DNA of 64,000 nucleotides from Cohnella rhizosphaerae (GCF_029525575.1 NZ_JAPDIA010000003.1:620001-684000), one strand, 5' to 3'; positions 1-13,061 are shown, numbered from the stretch's first letter. The notes: a model not told the origin generated them from the sequence alone. Program-made: numbers and translations.

Positions 1-482
<482 letters not shown>

Positions 483-565
483 AGCCCTTCGGGGCAATAC
501 GAAAGTCCGTGGCTTTAACGCTCGAGTTCAGTTTTGAAGGAGAAATCCTTCAGATCAACAACCGG

Positions 566-682
566 TTTGGTGATAATGGCGGAAGGGTTCCACGCGTACC
601 CATCTCGAACACGACCGTTAAGCCTTCCAGCGCCGATGGTACTTGGACCGCAGGGTCCTGGGAGAGTAGGACGTCGCCAAGC
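566..682 (+). rRNA. rrf: 5S ribosomal RNA located in the 16S-23S spacer
   Basis: This stretch aligns along its whole length with Bacillales 5S rRNA: TTTGGTG start, CGAACAC and GTTAAGC blocks, GCGCCGATGGTA, GAGAGTAGGACG, and CGCCAAGC end. Flanking ACCGG and CCGGT extend helix I. It lies between 16S and tRNA-Ile, not after 23S as in the usual operon, and no second 5S is visible between 23S and the tRNA cluster. Confidence 0.95.
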
Positions 683-740
683 CGGTCTTGATTCCTTCAT
701 CGGAATCGGGATCAAGCCAGCGAGACTGGCCATACAATGC

Positions 741-817
<77 letters not shown>

Positions 818-843
818 CCAAGTTTTAATGGAATACTTCCCAT

Positions 844-919
844 GGGGACTTAGCTCAGCTGGGAGAGCACCTGCCTTGCACGCAGGGGGTCAACGGTTCG
901 ATCCCGTTAGTCTCCACCA
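844..919 (+). tRNA. tRNA-Ala (TGC)
   Basis: Full cloverleaf with GGGGACT/AGTCTCC acceptor stem, TGC anticodon and encoded CCA. Second tRNA of the 16S-23S spacer. Confidence 0.97.
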
Positions 920-968
920 TTTTTATTCTCCGCGCAGCCTGCTGGTCAGATGGGCGGAGGGCAGAACT

Positions 969-981
969 TGTTCTTTGAAAA
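969..981 (+). promoter_or_regulatory. boxA-like antitermination element of the 23S leader
   Basis: TGTTCTTTGAAAA upstream of 23S resembles the boxA element recognised by NusB/NusE in rRNA operons. It lies just before the pre-23S processing arm. Confidence 0.6.
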
Positions 982-1016
982 CCGGATAGCGAAACGAAAA
1001 TGCGCAAATTAGAAAT
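982..1016 (+). other. 5' arm of the pre-23S processing stem
   Basis: This leader segment (CCGGATAGCGAAACGAA, then ATGCGC and AGAAAT) is complementary, with small bulges, to 4138-4167 after 23S. Such long stems bring the ends of pre-23S RNA together for RNase III or Mini-III processing. Confidence 0.7.
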
Positions 1017-1155
1017 TCTCTACAATGCCTTGTGTAGACTTTGCTGAGAGCGAAGAGATGTCGAATGGAACAGCCTTTCGAGGATCGGCCGGACTGCGCA
1101 AGCAGGTCGGCGGGTTGATCGGAGAACGCAGTGACATCGACAACTCGGAGCGTCA

Positions 1156-4092
<2,937 letters not shown>

Positions 4093-4137
4093 ACCGTTCC
4101 TTCCGAGGAACAAACGGCAAGCCGCACAGGTAAGAGC

Positions 4138-4167
4138 ATTTCTAGCGCATCTTCGTTTCGCATCCGG
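4138..4167 (+). other. 3' arm of the pre-23S processing stem
   Basis: ATTTCTAGCGCATCTTCG followed by TTTCGCATCCGG is the reverse complement, with small bulges, of 982-1016 in the 23S leader. The rest of the 4093-4228 spacer holds no 5S or other gene that I can see. Confidence 0.7.
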
Positions 4168-4228
4168 TTTTCAGGGCGCAAGCTCTGTGAAGCTGCGTAT
4201 TGGACAAGCTCCAATCGCAAAGTGGCGT

Positions 4229-4306
4229 GGCGGCGTAGCTCAGCTGGCTAGAGCGTTCGGTTCATACCCGAAAGGTCGGGGGGTTCGATCCCCTCTGCCG
4301 CTACCA
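4229..4306 (+). tRNA. tRNA-Met (CAT), elongator type, with one extra G
   Basis: CAT anticodon, encoded CCA and a GGCGGCG 5' end like the B. subtilis elongator tRNA-Met. The T-arm starts with six G where the B. subtilis gene has five, giving 78 nt instead of 77. A six-base T-stem strand against a five-base partner is not a normal tRNA, so the extra G is most likely a consensus error. Confidence 0.93.
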
Positions 4307-4321
4307 TTCCATTTATCCCGT

Positions 4322-4398
4322 GGAGGCTTAGCTCAGCCGGGAGAGCATCTGCCTTACAAGCAGAGGGTCGGGGGGTTCGATCCCCTCAGCCTCCACCA
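4322..4398 (+). tRNA. tRNA-Val (TAC), with one extra G
   Basis: GGAGGCT/AGCCTCC acceptor, TAC anticodon and encoded CCA. Like the preceding tRNA it has six G at the start of the T-stem facing CCCTC, making 77 nt instead of 76. Confidence 0.93.
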
Positions 4399-4413
4399 TC
4401 GATTTAACCACAT

Positions 4414-4490
4414 GGAGCTGTGGTGTAGAGGCCTAACATGCCTGCCTGTCACGCAGGAGACCGCGGGTTCGAATCCCGTCAGCTCCGCCA
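4414..4490 (+). tRNA. tRNA-Asp (GTC)
   Basis: Standard 77-nt cloverleaf with GGAGCTG acceptor, GTC anticodon and encoded CCA, in the six-tRNA cluster after 23S. Confidence 0.97.
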
Positions 4491-4510
4491 TTTTAAATGG
4501 CAATCTTTAC

Positions 4511-4586
<76 letters not shown>

Positions 4587-4648
4587 CTTATTTCCGGTAT
4601 ACGCAAGCCATCAGGTGTGCAAGCTACCGGGGATCGGGTCTATAACGT

Positions 4649-4733
4649 GGAGGCTTAGCGAAGTGGCCAAACGCGGCAGACTGTAAATCTGCTCCCTCTG
4701 GGTTCGGTGGTTCGACTCCATCAGCCTCCACCA
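4649..4733 (+). tRNA. tRNA-Tyr (GTA)
   Basis: 85-nt class II tRNA with a long variable arm, GTA anticodon and encoded CCA. Confidence 0.97.
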
Positions 4734-4741
4734 GTTTACCC

Positions 4742-4817
4742 GAGCCATTAGCTCAGTTGGTAGAGCACCTGACTTTTAATCAGGGTGTCGAAGGTTCGAG
4801 TCCTTCATGGCTCACCA
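4742..4817 (+). tRNA. tRNA-Lys (TTT)
   Basis: 76-nt cloverleaf with GAGCCAT/ATGGCTC acceptor stem, TTT anticodon and encoded CCA. Last gene of the rRNA/tRNA unit. Confidence 0.97.
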
Positions 4818-4832
4818 TTTTTTCAATCGAAG

Positions 4833-4858
4833 CAGACGCGATGTCGTCTGTTTTTTTT
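4833..4858 (+). terminator. Rho-independent terminator of the rRNA-tRNA operon
   Basis: CAGACG, a six-base loop, CGTCTG, then eight T, directly after tRNA-Lys. Confidence 0.9.
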
Positions 4859-4949
4859 GCATTTTCCGGATAAATTCGCCGTCATTCGAATGAACAGGAT
4901 GCTGATTAGGGAACGTTAAGCGCATCCCGTCCCTTCGGAGGCATCCAGC

Positions 4950-5899
4950 ATGAGATACACTTACGCGTTCGCATTCGCTTTTTTTGTGCGTGATGATACT
5001 GGTCCCTTTTGTTCGAATGGCGGCTCTGAGGATCGGGTTCGTCGACCGGCCGAACAACCGTAAGATACATAAATCGCCGATTCCCTTGAGCGGCGGCGTT
5101 GCGATCTATATCGGGGCGGTGCTTACCTGCGCGCTATTCGTCCAGCATGCGGCATTGTTCAGGGCGATTGCCGCAGGCGGAGCGCTCCTGGTGGCCACGG
5201 GACTGCTCGATGACGCTTTCAAGTCGAAGGGCAAGGACTTTCCCGTATGGCCGCGTCTTATCCTCTACACACTAGTGTCGTATATCCCCTGCGCCTTCGG
5301 AATTGCGATCCAGGGCGTATCTTCTCCTTCCTTTTCCTCGATGATCTTGTTCAGCGACGGCTGGCGCGTTTTGTTCACGATGGTCTGGGTATTCGCGCTA
5401 ATTAATATGATGAACTTTATCGATGGCGTGGACGGGCTCGCTTCGGGCATATCCGTAATCTCGGCATTAACGTTGTTCGTCGCGTCGATTGTCGGCCATC
5501 AAGAGACGACGGCGCTTGCGGCGCTGGCCATCGCGGGCTCCTGTCTCGCCTTTCTCGCTTATAATTTCCATCCGGCAAGGATTTTCATGGGAGACGCCGG
5601 CGCAACCTTTTTTAGGGTATATGCTGGCGGTCATCGCCATGGACGGTACGTTGAAGGGCGCGACGTTCTTGTCGCTGCTCGTGCCGCTTCTCGCTTTAGG
5701 CGTACCCATCCTCGATACGGCGATCGTATTCGCGAGGCGTCTGATTAAGGGAAAGGGGCTCCATCATGCCGACAATCTCCATACGCATCACAGCTTGATG
5801 AAATGGGGACTCTCCCAGGTTCAGACCGTGTCTTTTCTGTACCTGATCGCAGCCGTGTTCGCCCTGATGTCCGTCGTGGTCGTCCTTCTGCTTCGTTAA
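4950..5899 (+). CDS. tagO: Undecaprenyl-phosphate N-acetylglucosaminyl 1-phosphate transferase (TagO/WecA type), two frame breaks
   Basis: Polytopic membrane enzyme of the MraY/WecA family, expected to move a GlcNAc-1-phosphate-type sugar onto undecaprenyl phosphate at the inner membrane, the first step of teichoic acid or other wall glycopolymers. Family motifs are visible: FVDRPNNRKIHK early, NMMNFIDGVDGLASG in the middle, FMGDAGATFLGYM, and the late HHADNLHTHH motif. Start is ATG 4950 behind a GGAGG site. Two +1 breaks at T runs must be corrected: 4979-4985 (T7 to T6) restores the N-terminal helix, and 5608-5613 (T6 to T5) restores the motif after GDAG. The corrected protein has about 315 residues, near normal for the family. 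The exact sugar-phosphate donor is not certain. Confidence 0.88.
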
Positions 5900-5982
5900 A
5901 GGCTGAGCGCCGCCGTTTAGCCCGGCCGAGATCCGATGTGGTACAATGTGGCTAAACGCCAGGCAAACAAGGGGCTCGCAAG

Positions 5983-7081
5983 ATGAACAATACGAGACTT
6001 CAACAGTTGCAGCAAATGATCGTCGGTTCCGTCGAGATCGACACCATGTCCAAATCGGAGTGGGTAAAGGCCGGAGGCGCCAAGCTCCCCGAGTCCGGGG
6101 ATCAATTGGATCTGGATCAAGGGTTCATGCTCGTGACCAAGGTGGATAACCATCAGGTTCAAGTTCTGCACATGCAAGCGGAGTTAACCTTGCTGGAGAA
6201 AGAACTGCTGAGCTGGCTGGCCAAACAAGGCTCGATGTCAAAGTCGGGGAGCGTCAGCGCATCGGAGATGGAACGGCAAGCCCGCAAGCTCGGCGATTGG
6301 CTGCAGCAGTCGATCGATGCAGGCGAGTGGCGAGCTGAAATTCCCGAACGATTCGAGCTGCATCATCGGTTGTTCGACGGCATGATTCCGTTTTTGTTGA
6401 TGAGCGAACAGGCGGAAAATCGCGAGCCCTCCTACGTAGAATTGGAAAAGGTTCTTCGCTCCTATCTGTCGGACGACATGCTGCTGATCCCTCTGAGAGA
6501 GCGGGAGTGGCTCATTCTGGGTACGGACCGGCTGCTCGCGGAGGTCGAGACCAGCGACGGCGACATGATCGAACGCGGCGAGACGAAGGAAGCGCTCGTC
6601 TCCTTGGCGACCGGCCTGCATCAGATGATCACCGAGGAGTGGGGCGGGGACTGCCATGTCGCGGTCGGTGAGCCGATCATACCGACGGAGAGCCTCGTCT
6701 ACGCCGTCGCGACGCTGCGCGAGACGGTGAATCTCGGGCGCAAGTTCCACGTGGGCATGCACGTGCATATGCCATGGCTCGTTCACCTGGAGCGGCTGCT
6801 CAGCGGCATCCCGGAGCCTGTGCGTTCGCGTTTCATGGATGAGATGTCCGGCCGGCAGGATTTGTTCACGGACCCGGAGACGGTATTGACGCTGGATGCG
6901 TTTTTTTGCGATGGACTGCAACGTAAGCGAGACCGCGAAGCGCCTGTTCATCCACCGCAATACGCTCCTCTATAGGCTGGACAAGCTTAAGCAGGAAGCA
7001 GGCTTGGACGTCCGCTCCTTTAACGATGCGATATTGGTGCGTCTGCTTATGCTATTGTACAAAGTTACGAAAAGGAAATGA
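5983..7081 (+). CDS. PucR/CdaR-type transcriptional regulator, one frame break
   Basis: About 365 residues after correction. The N-terminal two thirds match no catalytic motif that I recognise. The last 60 residues form the helix-turn-helix typical of PucR C-terminal domains (NVSETAKRLFIHRNTLLYRL). A T7 run at 6901-6907 breaks the frame just before this motif; T6 rejoins LDAFFAMDCN to it. A -10-like TACAAT near 5943 lies upstream of the ATG. The gene stands alone between the TagO-type gene and the MsmX-type ATPase. PucR-family proteins often sense metabolites such as purines or sugar acids; no ligand can be inferred here. Confidence 0.75.
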
Positions 7082-7172
7082 ATTTTTTGTACGGATTGTG
7101 CATAGTCAGTCGTCACGGTCTAAGGTAAGATAAGAACGTACCTTAAACGAAGAGTTAGGGGGGAACTTTCCA

Positions 7173-8294
7173 ATGGCAGGCGTACGTTTAGAGCATGTAT
7201 ACAAAAAATATCCGGGTTCCGACAAGGCATCGGTAACCGACTTTAATCTCGACATTGCAGACAAAGAATTCCTCGTGCTGGTCGGCCCGTCCGGCTGCGG
7301 CAAATCGACGACGCTGCGTATGATCGCAGGCCTCGAAGAGATCTCCGAAGGCAAGCTTTACATCGGCGACCGCGTCGTGAACGACGTTGCACCGAAGGAC
7401 CGCGATATCGCGATGGTATTCCAGTCCTACGCGCTGTACCCGCACATGAACGTATATCAGAACATGGCATTCGGCCTTAAGCTCCGCAAGTTCCGCAAAG
7501 ACGAGATCGACCGTCGCGTTCGCGAAGCCGCTCGCACGCTCGAGATCGAGCACCTGCTCGACCGCAAGCCGAAGGCGCTCTCCGGCGGTCAACGCCAACG
7601 TGTCGCCCTGGGCCGCGCCATCGTTCGCGAACCGCAAGTGTTCCTGATGGACGAACCGCTGTCGAACCTCGATGCCAAGCTGCGTACGCAGATGCGGGCG
7701 AACATCTCCAAGCTGATGAAGCGTCTCGAGACGACTTGCATCTACGTAACGCATGACCAGACGGAAGCCATGACGATGGGCGACCGTATCGTCGTTATGA
7801 AGGACGGCTTTATTCAACAAGCCGCTACGCCGGATGAGCTTTACAACCACCCGGTCAACCTGTTCGTGGCAGGCTTCATCGGCGCTCCTGCGATGAACTT
7901 CATCACGGGCCAGCTGTCCGAAGAAGGCGGCGCCGTTCGCATCAAGGCGACGGGCATCAACGTGGCTATTCCTGCGGGCAAAGCACAACTGCTGCGCGAC
8001 AAGGGCTATATCGGCCGCGAGATCATCATGGGTATTCGCCCTGAAGATCTGCACGAAGAGCCGGTCTTTATCGAAGCGTCTCCGAACTCCGTCATTAGCG
8101 CGAGCATCGAAGTTTCCGAAAACCTCGGTCACGAAATGTTCCTGTACCTGAACGGACTTGGCAAGGACAACGTCATCGCGCGCGTCGACGGCCGTTCCCA
8201 ACTGCAAGAAGGCCAAAACGTCAAGCTGGCGATCGATATGAACAAGATTCATATCTTCGACAAGGACACCGAGCTCAACATTCTTGAAGTTTAA
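7173..8294 (+). CDS. msmX: Sugar ABC importer ATP-binding protein, MsmX/UgpC type
   Basis: Intact 373-residue ATPase of the carbohydrate-uptake CUT1 class. Walker A is at about residues 38-46 (GPSGCGKST), followed by the LSGGQRQR signature and Walker B (VFLMDEPLSNLD) near residue 160, an H-loop (YVTHDQTEAM), and a C-terminal regulatory domain of about 130 residues. It is monocistronic with an AGGGGGG ribosome-binding site and its own terminator. No permease or binding protein lies next to it, as for B. subtilis MsmX, which serves several sugar importers. The sugar importer at 51041-54496 has no ATPase, so this protein is a reasonable partner (inference). Confidence 0.92.
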   Translation: MAGVRLEHVYKKYPGSDKASVTDFNLDIADKEFLVLVGPSGCGKSTTLRMIAGLEEISEGKLYIGDRVVNDVAPKDRDIAMVFQSYALYPHMNVYQNMAFGLKLRKFRKDEIDRRVREAARTLEIEHLLDRKPKALSGGQRQRVALGRAIVREPQVFLMDEPLSNLDAKLRTQMRANISKLMKRLETTCIYVTHDQTEAMTMGDRIVVMKDGFIQQAATPDELYNHPVNLFVAGFIGAPAMNFITGQLSEEGGAVRIKATGINVAIPAGKAQLLRDKGYIGREIIMGIRPEDLHEEPVFIEASPNSVISASIEVSENLGHEMFLYLNGLGKDNVIARVDGRSQLQEGQNVKLAIDMNKIHIFDKDTELNILEV

Positions 8295-8319
8295 TTATCG
8301 GCTATCATAGATGATTATC

Positions 8320-8368
8320 AAAAAGCCTGGCTTCCAACCCATAAGGGTTAGGTCGCCAGGCTTTTTTT
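8320..8368. terminator. Bidirectional terminator between the MsmX-type gene and the Ssu-type ATPase gene
   Basis: AAAAAGCCTGGC pairs with GCCAGGCTTTTTTT across a loop. It has T runs on both strands and sits between two convergent genes, serving the + strand gene ending at 8294 and the - strand gene ending at 8377. Confidence 0.9.
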
Positions 8369-8376
8369 GTCGTTCG

Positions 8377-9154
8377 CTAAATTCCCGCGCCGTCCGCGAA
8401 CTGGAATTCCTCGCCGGATTCGAATTGGCTGAGTACCTTCAGGCGAAGCGCCTGAAAATCGGGGCTCGCTTTTTTTACGCGGATGGGCGAGTCCGACGGG
8501 GACGATCGCGCTAATTTCGCCGGGTCTCGGCTTCAAAATGACGACGCGGTCGGCCAAAAAGATCGCTTCATCGATGTCGTGGGTGACGAAGATCATCGTC
8601 GTCTTGTTGTTTCGCCAGATTTCGAGCAGTACTTCCTGCATATGCGCCCGCGTGAAGGCGTCCAACGCGCCGAAGGGCTCGTCAAGCAGCAAGATCCGAG
8701 GCTGTCGGAGCAGGGCGCGCGCGATGGAGACTCGCTGAGCCATGCCGCCCGACAGTTCGCGCGGATAGGCCTTTTCGAAGCCTTTGAGTCTGACAAGCTC
8801 GATCAACGCATCCACTTTTCGGCGGATTTCTTTATCATTAAGAGACAAATCGGAAGCGATATTCTTTTCCACGGTCAACCAAGGAAATAGACGATGCTCC
8901 TGAAAAATAAAGCCTTTATCGATGCCGGGTTTGACGATGGGCTCGCCGTTCAGGCGGACGCTTCCTGAGTATTGCGTATCAAGTCCCGCGACAATCCGGA
9001 GCAAGGTGCTCTTGCCGCATCCGCTAGGGCCGATAACCGTTAGGAACTCTCCTTCGCGCACGTCCAGATCGACATTTCTGAGTGCCGTCACCGTCCCCTT
9101 GGCGCCAACGAATTGCTTGTTAAGATGTTCAATTTTGAGCGAGATATCCCCCAC
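8377..9154 (-). CDS. Nitrate/sulfonate/taurine-type ABC importer ATPase (SsuB-like), one frame break
   Basis: About 258 residues after correction. Walker [10 protein letters not shown] at about residue 42, Q-loop QEHRLFPW, signature LSGGMAQRV, Walker [12 protein letters not shown] and FVTHDIDEA are all present. A run of seven A on the coding strand (8470-8476) shifts the last 35 residues; with six A the tail reads [12 protein letters not shown] and ends at 8377, before the terminator. It is divergent from the permease operon starting at 9362 and shares a 200-bp control region with it, so it should supply the ATPase for those permeases. The substrate is unknown; the family covers aliphatic sulfonates, taurine, nitrate and thiamine precursors. 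Confidence 0.88.
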
Positions 9155-9266
9155 TACTTACGCCTCCCCCCATGCGAAGAGTGAACATAACATACAAAAA
9201 CGATAAGAATAATAGAATTAACCGTAACATCGAGGTACGCTCCCTGTCAATGAAACCATCGATAGA

Positions 9267-9306
9267 TAATTCCTATTTTACAGCTAGGAATTAATGTGTT
9301 TATAAT
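9267..9306 (+). promoter_or_regulatory. Promoter with a perfect dyad over the -35 region
   Basis: TTTACA (9277-9282), 18 bp, TATAAT (9301-9306) form a good sigma-A promoter reading into the permease/flavoprotein operon. The arms of a perfect dyad, TAATTCCTA (9267-9275) and TAGGAATTA (9285-9293), flank and overlap the -35 box, so a dimeric repressor bound here would block the promoter and could also affect the divergent ATPase gene. The GGAATT half-site is reminiscent of Rrf2/CymR-type sulfur regulators, but I cannot verify that match. Confidence 0.65.
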
Positions 9307-9361
9307 CTGGGCAACACAGGCAAATCGAATTTCAAGTTGAACAGGCAAGGAGGGAACGTTG

Positions 9362-10166
9362 TTGAGCAGTCGGATAGCGGATTCGCGCGAGACGGGAGCG
9401 CCCGGACGGTGGGCACAGATTGGCCTGGGGCTGCTACTGCCCATGACAGTGGTCGTGGCATGGCAAATTCTAGCGGAGTGGGGATATCTGTCTGAACTCA
9501 TGTTTCCGGCGCCGACGGTCATTGCCGGTTCGTTCGCCGATCTGGCGGCATCGGGCGATTTGTGGACGAACTTCCGAATCAGCGCCGTTCGGGCAATATC
9601 CGGATTTCTGCTTGGCGGGGGGACTCGGGCTGACGTTCGGCGTTGTCGTCGGCTTGTTCCGAAAATCGGAAAAGCTGCTGGATCCGACCCTTCAGATGAT
9701 TCGAATGATTCCGAGCCTCGCCGTCGTGCCGCTTTTTATTCTTTGGTTCGGTATCGGCGAAGAATCGAAGGTGCTGTTGATCGCCAAAGCCGCCTTTTTC
9801 CCGCTCTATATCAATTCGTTCATCGGAATAAGGCATGTGGACAATAAACTGTTCGAGGTGAGCCGCGTTCTCGGCTTCAACCGGTTCAAGCAAATCGTGA
9901 GATTGGTGATCCCGGCGGCGATACCGAATATTTTGCTGGGCGTCAGGCTGTCGCTCGGATTGGCCTGGTTAGGTCTGGTGGTCGCCGAGTTGATCGCCTC
10001 GACATCCGGCATCGGCTACATGATATCGGACGCGCGCCAGTTCGCGGACACGCCGGTCGTATTCGTCGGGATCCTCGTATTCGCGGTAGCCGGGCTCGTA
10101 TCGGACACGGCCGTGCGATTGCTGGAGCGCAGAATCGTGCGATGGAAAGATACCTATAACGGATAA
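9362..10166 (+). CDS. ABC importer permease (SsuC/TauC type) 1, one frame break
   Basis: About 267 residues after correction, with an N-terminal membrane helix (LGLLLPMTVVVAWQIL) and the inner-membrane permease core. The coupling-loop region around EVSRVLGFNRFKQIVRL is typical of NitT/TauT permeases. G6 at 9617-9622 must be read as G5 to give FLLGGGLGLTFGVVVGLF. Start is a TTG; 9362 is 8 nt after AAGGAGG, and 9359 is an alternative. First gene of the operon, 14 bp before a second, paralogous permease. Two different permease genes suggest a heterodimeric channel, whereas most Ssu systems use one gene. Confidence 0.85.
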
Positions 10167-10180
10167 GGAGGCGTGAGAGA

Positions 10181-11028
10181 ATGAGCGAAAGAGTCGAAGC
10201 ATGGCTCGCGCCTGCGGGAAAGGCAAGGGAGAAGCGGGCTCGGGGCGCGGCGGGAAAAATACGCGCGGCACTCGCGGATGTCGCCGCCGGGTGGCTCGTG
10301 CCGATCGCGGCGATCGCCGTCTGGCAGCTGGCCGGCAGCCTGGGCTGGATCTCTTCGGAGTTCCTGCCGACGCCTGCCGCGATCGCGGCGGCATTCGCGG
10401 ACTTGGCGGCGAACGGCGGACTGCTCCATCACATGGGAGACAGCGTTCGCAGAGCGGGGGATCGGATTTGTGTTCGGCGGAGGCTTGGGACTCGCACTCG
10501 GCGTTCTGACGGGATTGTTCCGGCGGGCCGAATATCTTCTCGATCCCAGCGCGCAGGTGTTGCGGCTCGTTCCGCATCTGGCGATCGCGCCGCTGATCAT
10601 TTTGTGGTTCGGATTCGGCGAAGTTTCCAAAGTGGTCATCATCGCCGCAGGTTCTTTTTTTTCCGATGTACGTCAACGCCTTCCTGGGCATTCGCCAGGT
10701 GGACAACAAGCTGTTCGAGGTGTCGCGCACGCTCGGATTCAGTCGGTACAAAAGAGTCGCGCGGCTGATCCTCCCGTCTGCGACGCCCCAGATCCTGCTC
10801 GGCTTGCGTACCTCGCTCGCCGTCTCCTGGATCGGTCTTGTGGTGGCGGAGCTGATCGGCTCCACCTCGGGAATCGGCTTCTTGATCAACGAAGCGAAGC
10901 AGAACGGCCAGCCGGAAGTGATATTCGTGGGCATTCTGATCTTCGCGATCGTGGGCAAGCTGCTGGATTCGGCCGTCAAGGCGATCGAACGCGGGACGTT
11001 GAAGTGGCAGGACGGCTACAAGGGTTGA
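10181..11028 (+). CDS. ABC importer permease (SsuC/TauC type) 2, two frame breaks
   Basis: Paralogue of the preceding permease (EVSRTLGFSRYKRVARL, GSTSGIGFLINEA), about 281 residues after correction. Two +1 events split it: G5 at 10456-10460 (read as G4: RAGIGFVFGGGLGL) and T8 at 10655-10662 (read as T7: GSFFPMYVNAFLGI). Start ATG follows AAGGAGG. Its position between permease 1 and the first flavoprotein gene supports one transcription unit. Confidence 0.85.
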
Positions 11029-11108
11029 ACCGTTCGCCGGGAGGTCATGAAGGACAGGGCGGCAGCCAGCTAGAGTTGAACGACCCATTCGGAGGAGGAA
11101 CTAAAAAA

Positions 11109-12716
11109 ATGACGAACGCAGCGGCAAGCGCTTCGGTTGAACGGATCACGGACGTACTGGTCATCGGCGGCGGACCCGCGGGAACGTGGGCGGCGATATC
11201 GGCGGCTTCGAAGGGCGCGAAGGTAACGCTGGTGGACAAGGGATACTGCGGCTCAAGCGGCGCCACCGCGCCGTCGGGAACGGGCGTCTGGTACGTCGAG
11301 CCCGACCGGGAGAAGCGCGAAGAAGCCAAAGCCAGCCGATACGCGATGGGCGGACAACTGGCGGAGCACCGCTGGATGGACCGCGTGCTCGACCGCACGT
11401 ACGAGAATATGAACAAGCTGGGCAATCTCGGCTATCCGTTTCCCGTCGACGAGAACGGCAATCCGTACAAGCGAGGGCTGCAAGGGCCGGAGTACATGCG
11501 GCTCATGAGGAAGCTCGTGCAGCGGGCGGGCGTCAAAATTATGGACCACAGTCCGGTGCTGGAGCTGCTGGCAGACGAGCACGGCGTAGGAGGTGCGGCG
11601 GGGGGTGAATACGCAGACCGGCGAGACGTGGGAGATCCGGGCGGGCGCCGTAGTGGTAGCCACCGGCGGATGCGCCTTCCTGAGCCGGGCACTCGGCTGC
11701 AACGTGCTTACAGGCGACGGGTATCTGTTCGCGGCCGAAGCGGGAGCGGACCTGTCGGGCATGGAATTCTCGAATGCCTACGCGATCTGCCCGACATTCT
11801 CTTCGGTGACGAAGACGGCGTACTACAGCTACGCCAGCTTCTACTACGAGGATGGGACGACCGTCGAAGGCGCAGGCTCGAAAAGAGGCCGTTCGGTCAT
11901 CGCGCGCAATCTGCTGCAAGGCAAGCAGGTGTACGCGAGACTCGACCAGGCGCCGGAAGACTTGAAGCCGCTGCTGCGCGTGGCGCAGACGAACTTCTTC
12001 CTGCCGTTCGACCGCAGAGGCATCGATCCGTTCAAGGACCTGTTTCCGGTCACGCTCAGGCTGGAAGGCACGGTCCGCGGCACCGGGGGCATCCGGATCG
12101 TCGACGATACGTGCGCGACGAGCGCGCCCGGGCTCTACGCAGCCGGCGATGCGGCGACGCGCGAGCTGATCTGCGGCGGCTTCACCGGCGGCGGCAGCCA
12201 TAACGCGGCTTGGGCGATGTCCTCGGGCTCGTTCGCAGGCGAAGGCGCGGGCAGCCTGATGCGTTGAAGCTTGGCGATTCCGCGAGCTCGCGGAATCTGC
12301 GGGGACTTTCCTCGCAATCGCTCAGAGACCGCCAGGAAGCGGATGCCGCCGCGCGTACGGAAGAATATGTGCGCGCCGTTCAGGACGAAGTAAAGCCTTA
12401 CGACCGCAATTTGTTCCGCACGGAGAAGGGGCTCGGCGATTCGCTCGTCCGGCTCGACGATCTGTGGCAGCGCCAGCGCGAAGCGGGGATCGGCCGGACG
12501 GCCGAAGGCGTGAAGGCACGCGAAGCCGCCGCGATGACGGCGACGGCCCGGTGGATGTACCGTTCGGCGCTGGCCCGCACGGAGACGCGCGGCATGCACA
12601 AGCGCGAAGACTTCCCGACAGGCGATGCCGGCCAGCACCACCGCCTCATCAGCGGAGGGCTCGACCAGGTATGGGTCAAGAAGGAAGAAGTTGCGAAGGA
12701 GCGTGTATCGGTATGA
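11109..12716 (+). CDS. FAD-dependent oxidoreductase, AprA/FrdA-like flavoprotein subunit (copy 1), two frame breaks
   Basis: About 535 residues after correction. The N-terminus has the FAD-binding Rossmann motif (VLVIGGGPAGTWAA) and SSGATAPSG; mid-protein RGIDPFKDLFP and PGLYAAGDAATRE are typical of fumarate reductase/adenylylsulfate reductase alpha subunits. The C-terminal helical domain (TRGMHKREDFP) is encoded in another frame from about 12260. The first break is G6 at 11600-11605 (read as G5: AAGVNTQTGETW). The second, just before the stop at 12267, needs one base added (or two removed), the only clear case of this kind here. It overlaps the ferredoxin gene by ATGA, so flavoprotein and ferredoxin probably form one complex. 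The reaction is unknown. Confidence 0.82.
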
Positions 12717-13045
12717 TCGAGATCGTCAGCGAATCCCGCTGCGTATCGTGCAATCAGTGCGTCTCCGTCTGCCCGACGAACGTATTCGACCGCGGCGAGG
12801 ACGGCATCCCCGTCATCGCCCGGCAAGACGACTGCCAAACCTGCTTCATGTGCGAGCTGTATTGCCCGGTCGACGCGCTCTACGTATCCCCGGATTCGGA
12901 GGGCGTGATGGGCGTGACCGAGGAGGAGCTCGAGCGACAGGGCCTGCTTGGCGGCTATCGGGAGAAGGTGGGCTGGGGCAAGGGGCGCGTCCCGGTAGCC
13001 AAGCATCAATTCATGTACCAGTTGTCCAAGAGATCGGGATTCTAG
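12713..13045 (+). CDS. AprB-like ferredoxin with two [4Fe-4S] clusters (copy 1)
   Basis: Intact 110-residue iron-sulfur protein. Two CxxCxxCxxxCP motifs are visible, with cysteines at 10, 13, 16, 20 and 41, 44, 47, 51, each set followed by P. The start overlaps the flavoprotein stop (ATGA), indicating coupled translation and a fixed partner. The tail after residue 60 resembles the C-terminal extension of adenylylsulfate reductase beta subunits, which wraps around the alpha subunit (family knowledge; the similarity here is only approximate). It should carry electrons to or from the flavoprotein's FAD. Confidence 0.85.
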   Translation: MIEIVSESRCVSCNQCVSVCPTNVFDRGEDGIPVIARQDDCQTCFMCELYCPVDALYVSPDSEGVMGVTEEELERQGLLGGYREKVGWGKGRVPVAKHQFMYQLSKRSGF

Positions 13046-13061
13046 GGAGGAGCAATCGGAG

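Noticed and set aside
10278..12203. 641-residue single protein over permease 2 and the flavoprotein
   Set aside because: Arises because frame breaks join parts of two different genes; motifs in it belong to two families in shifted frames.
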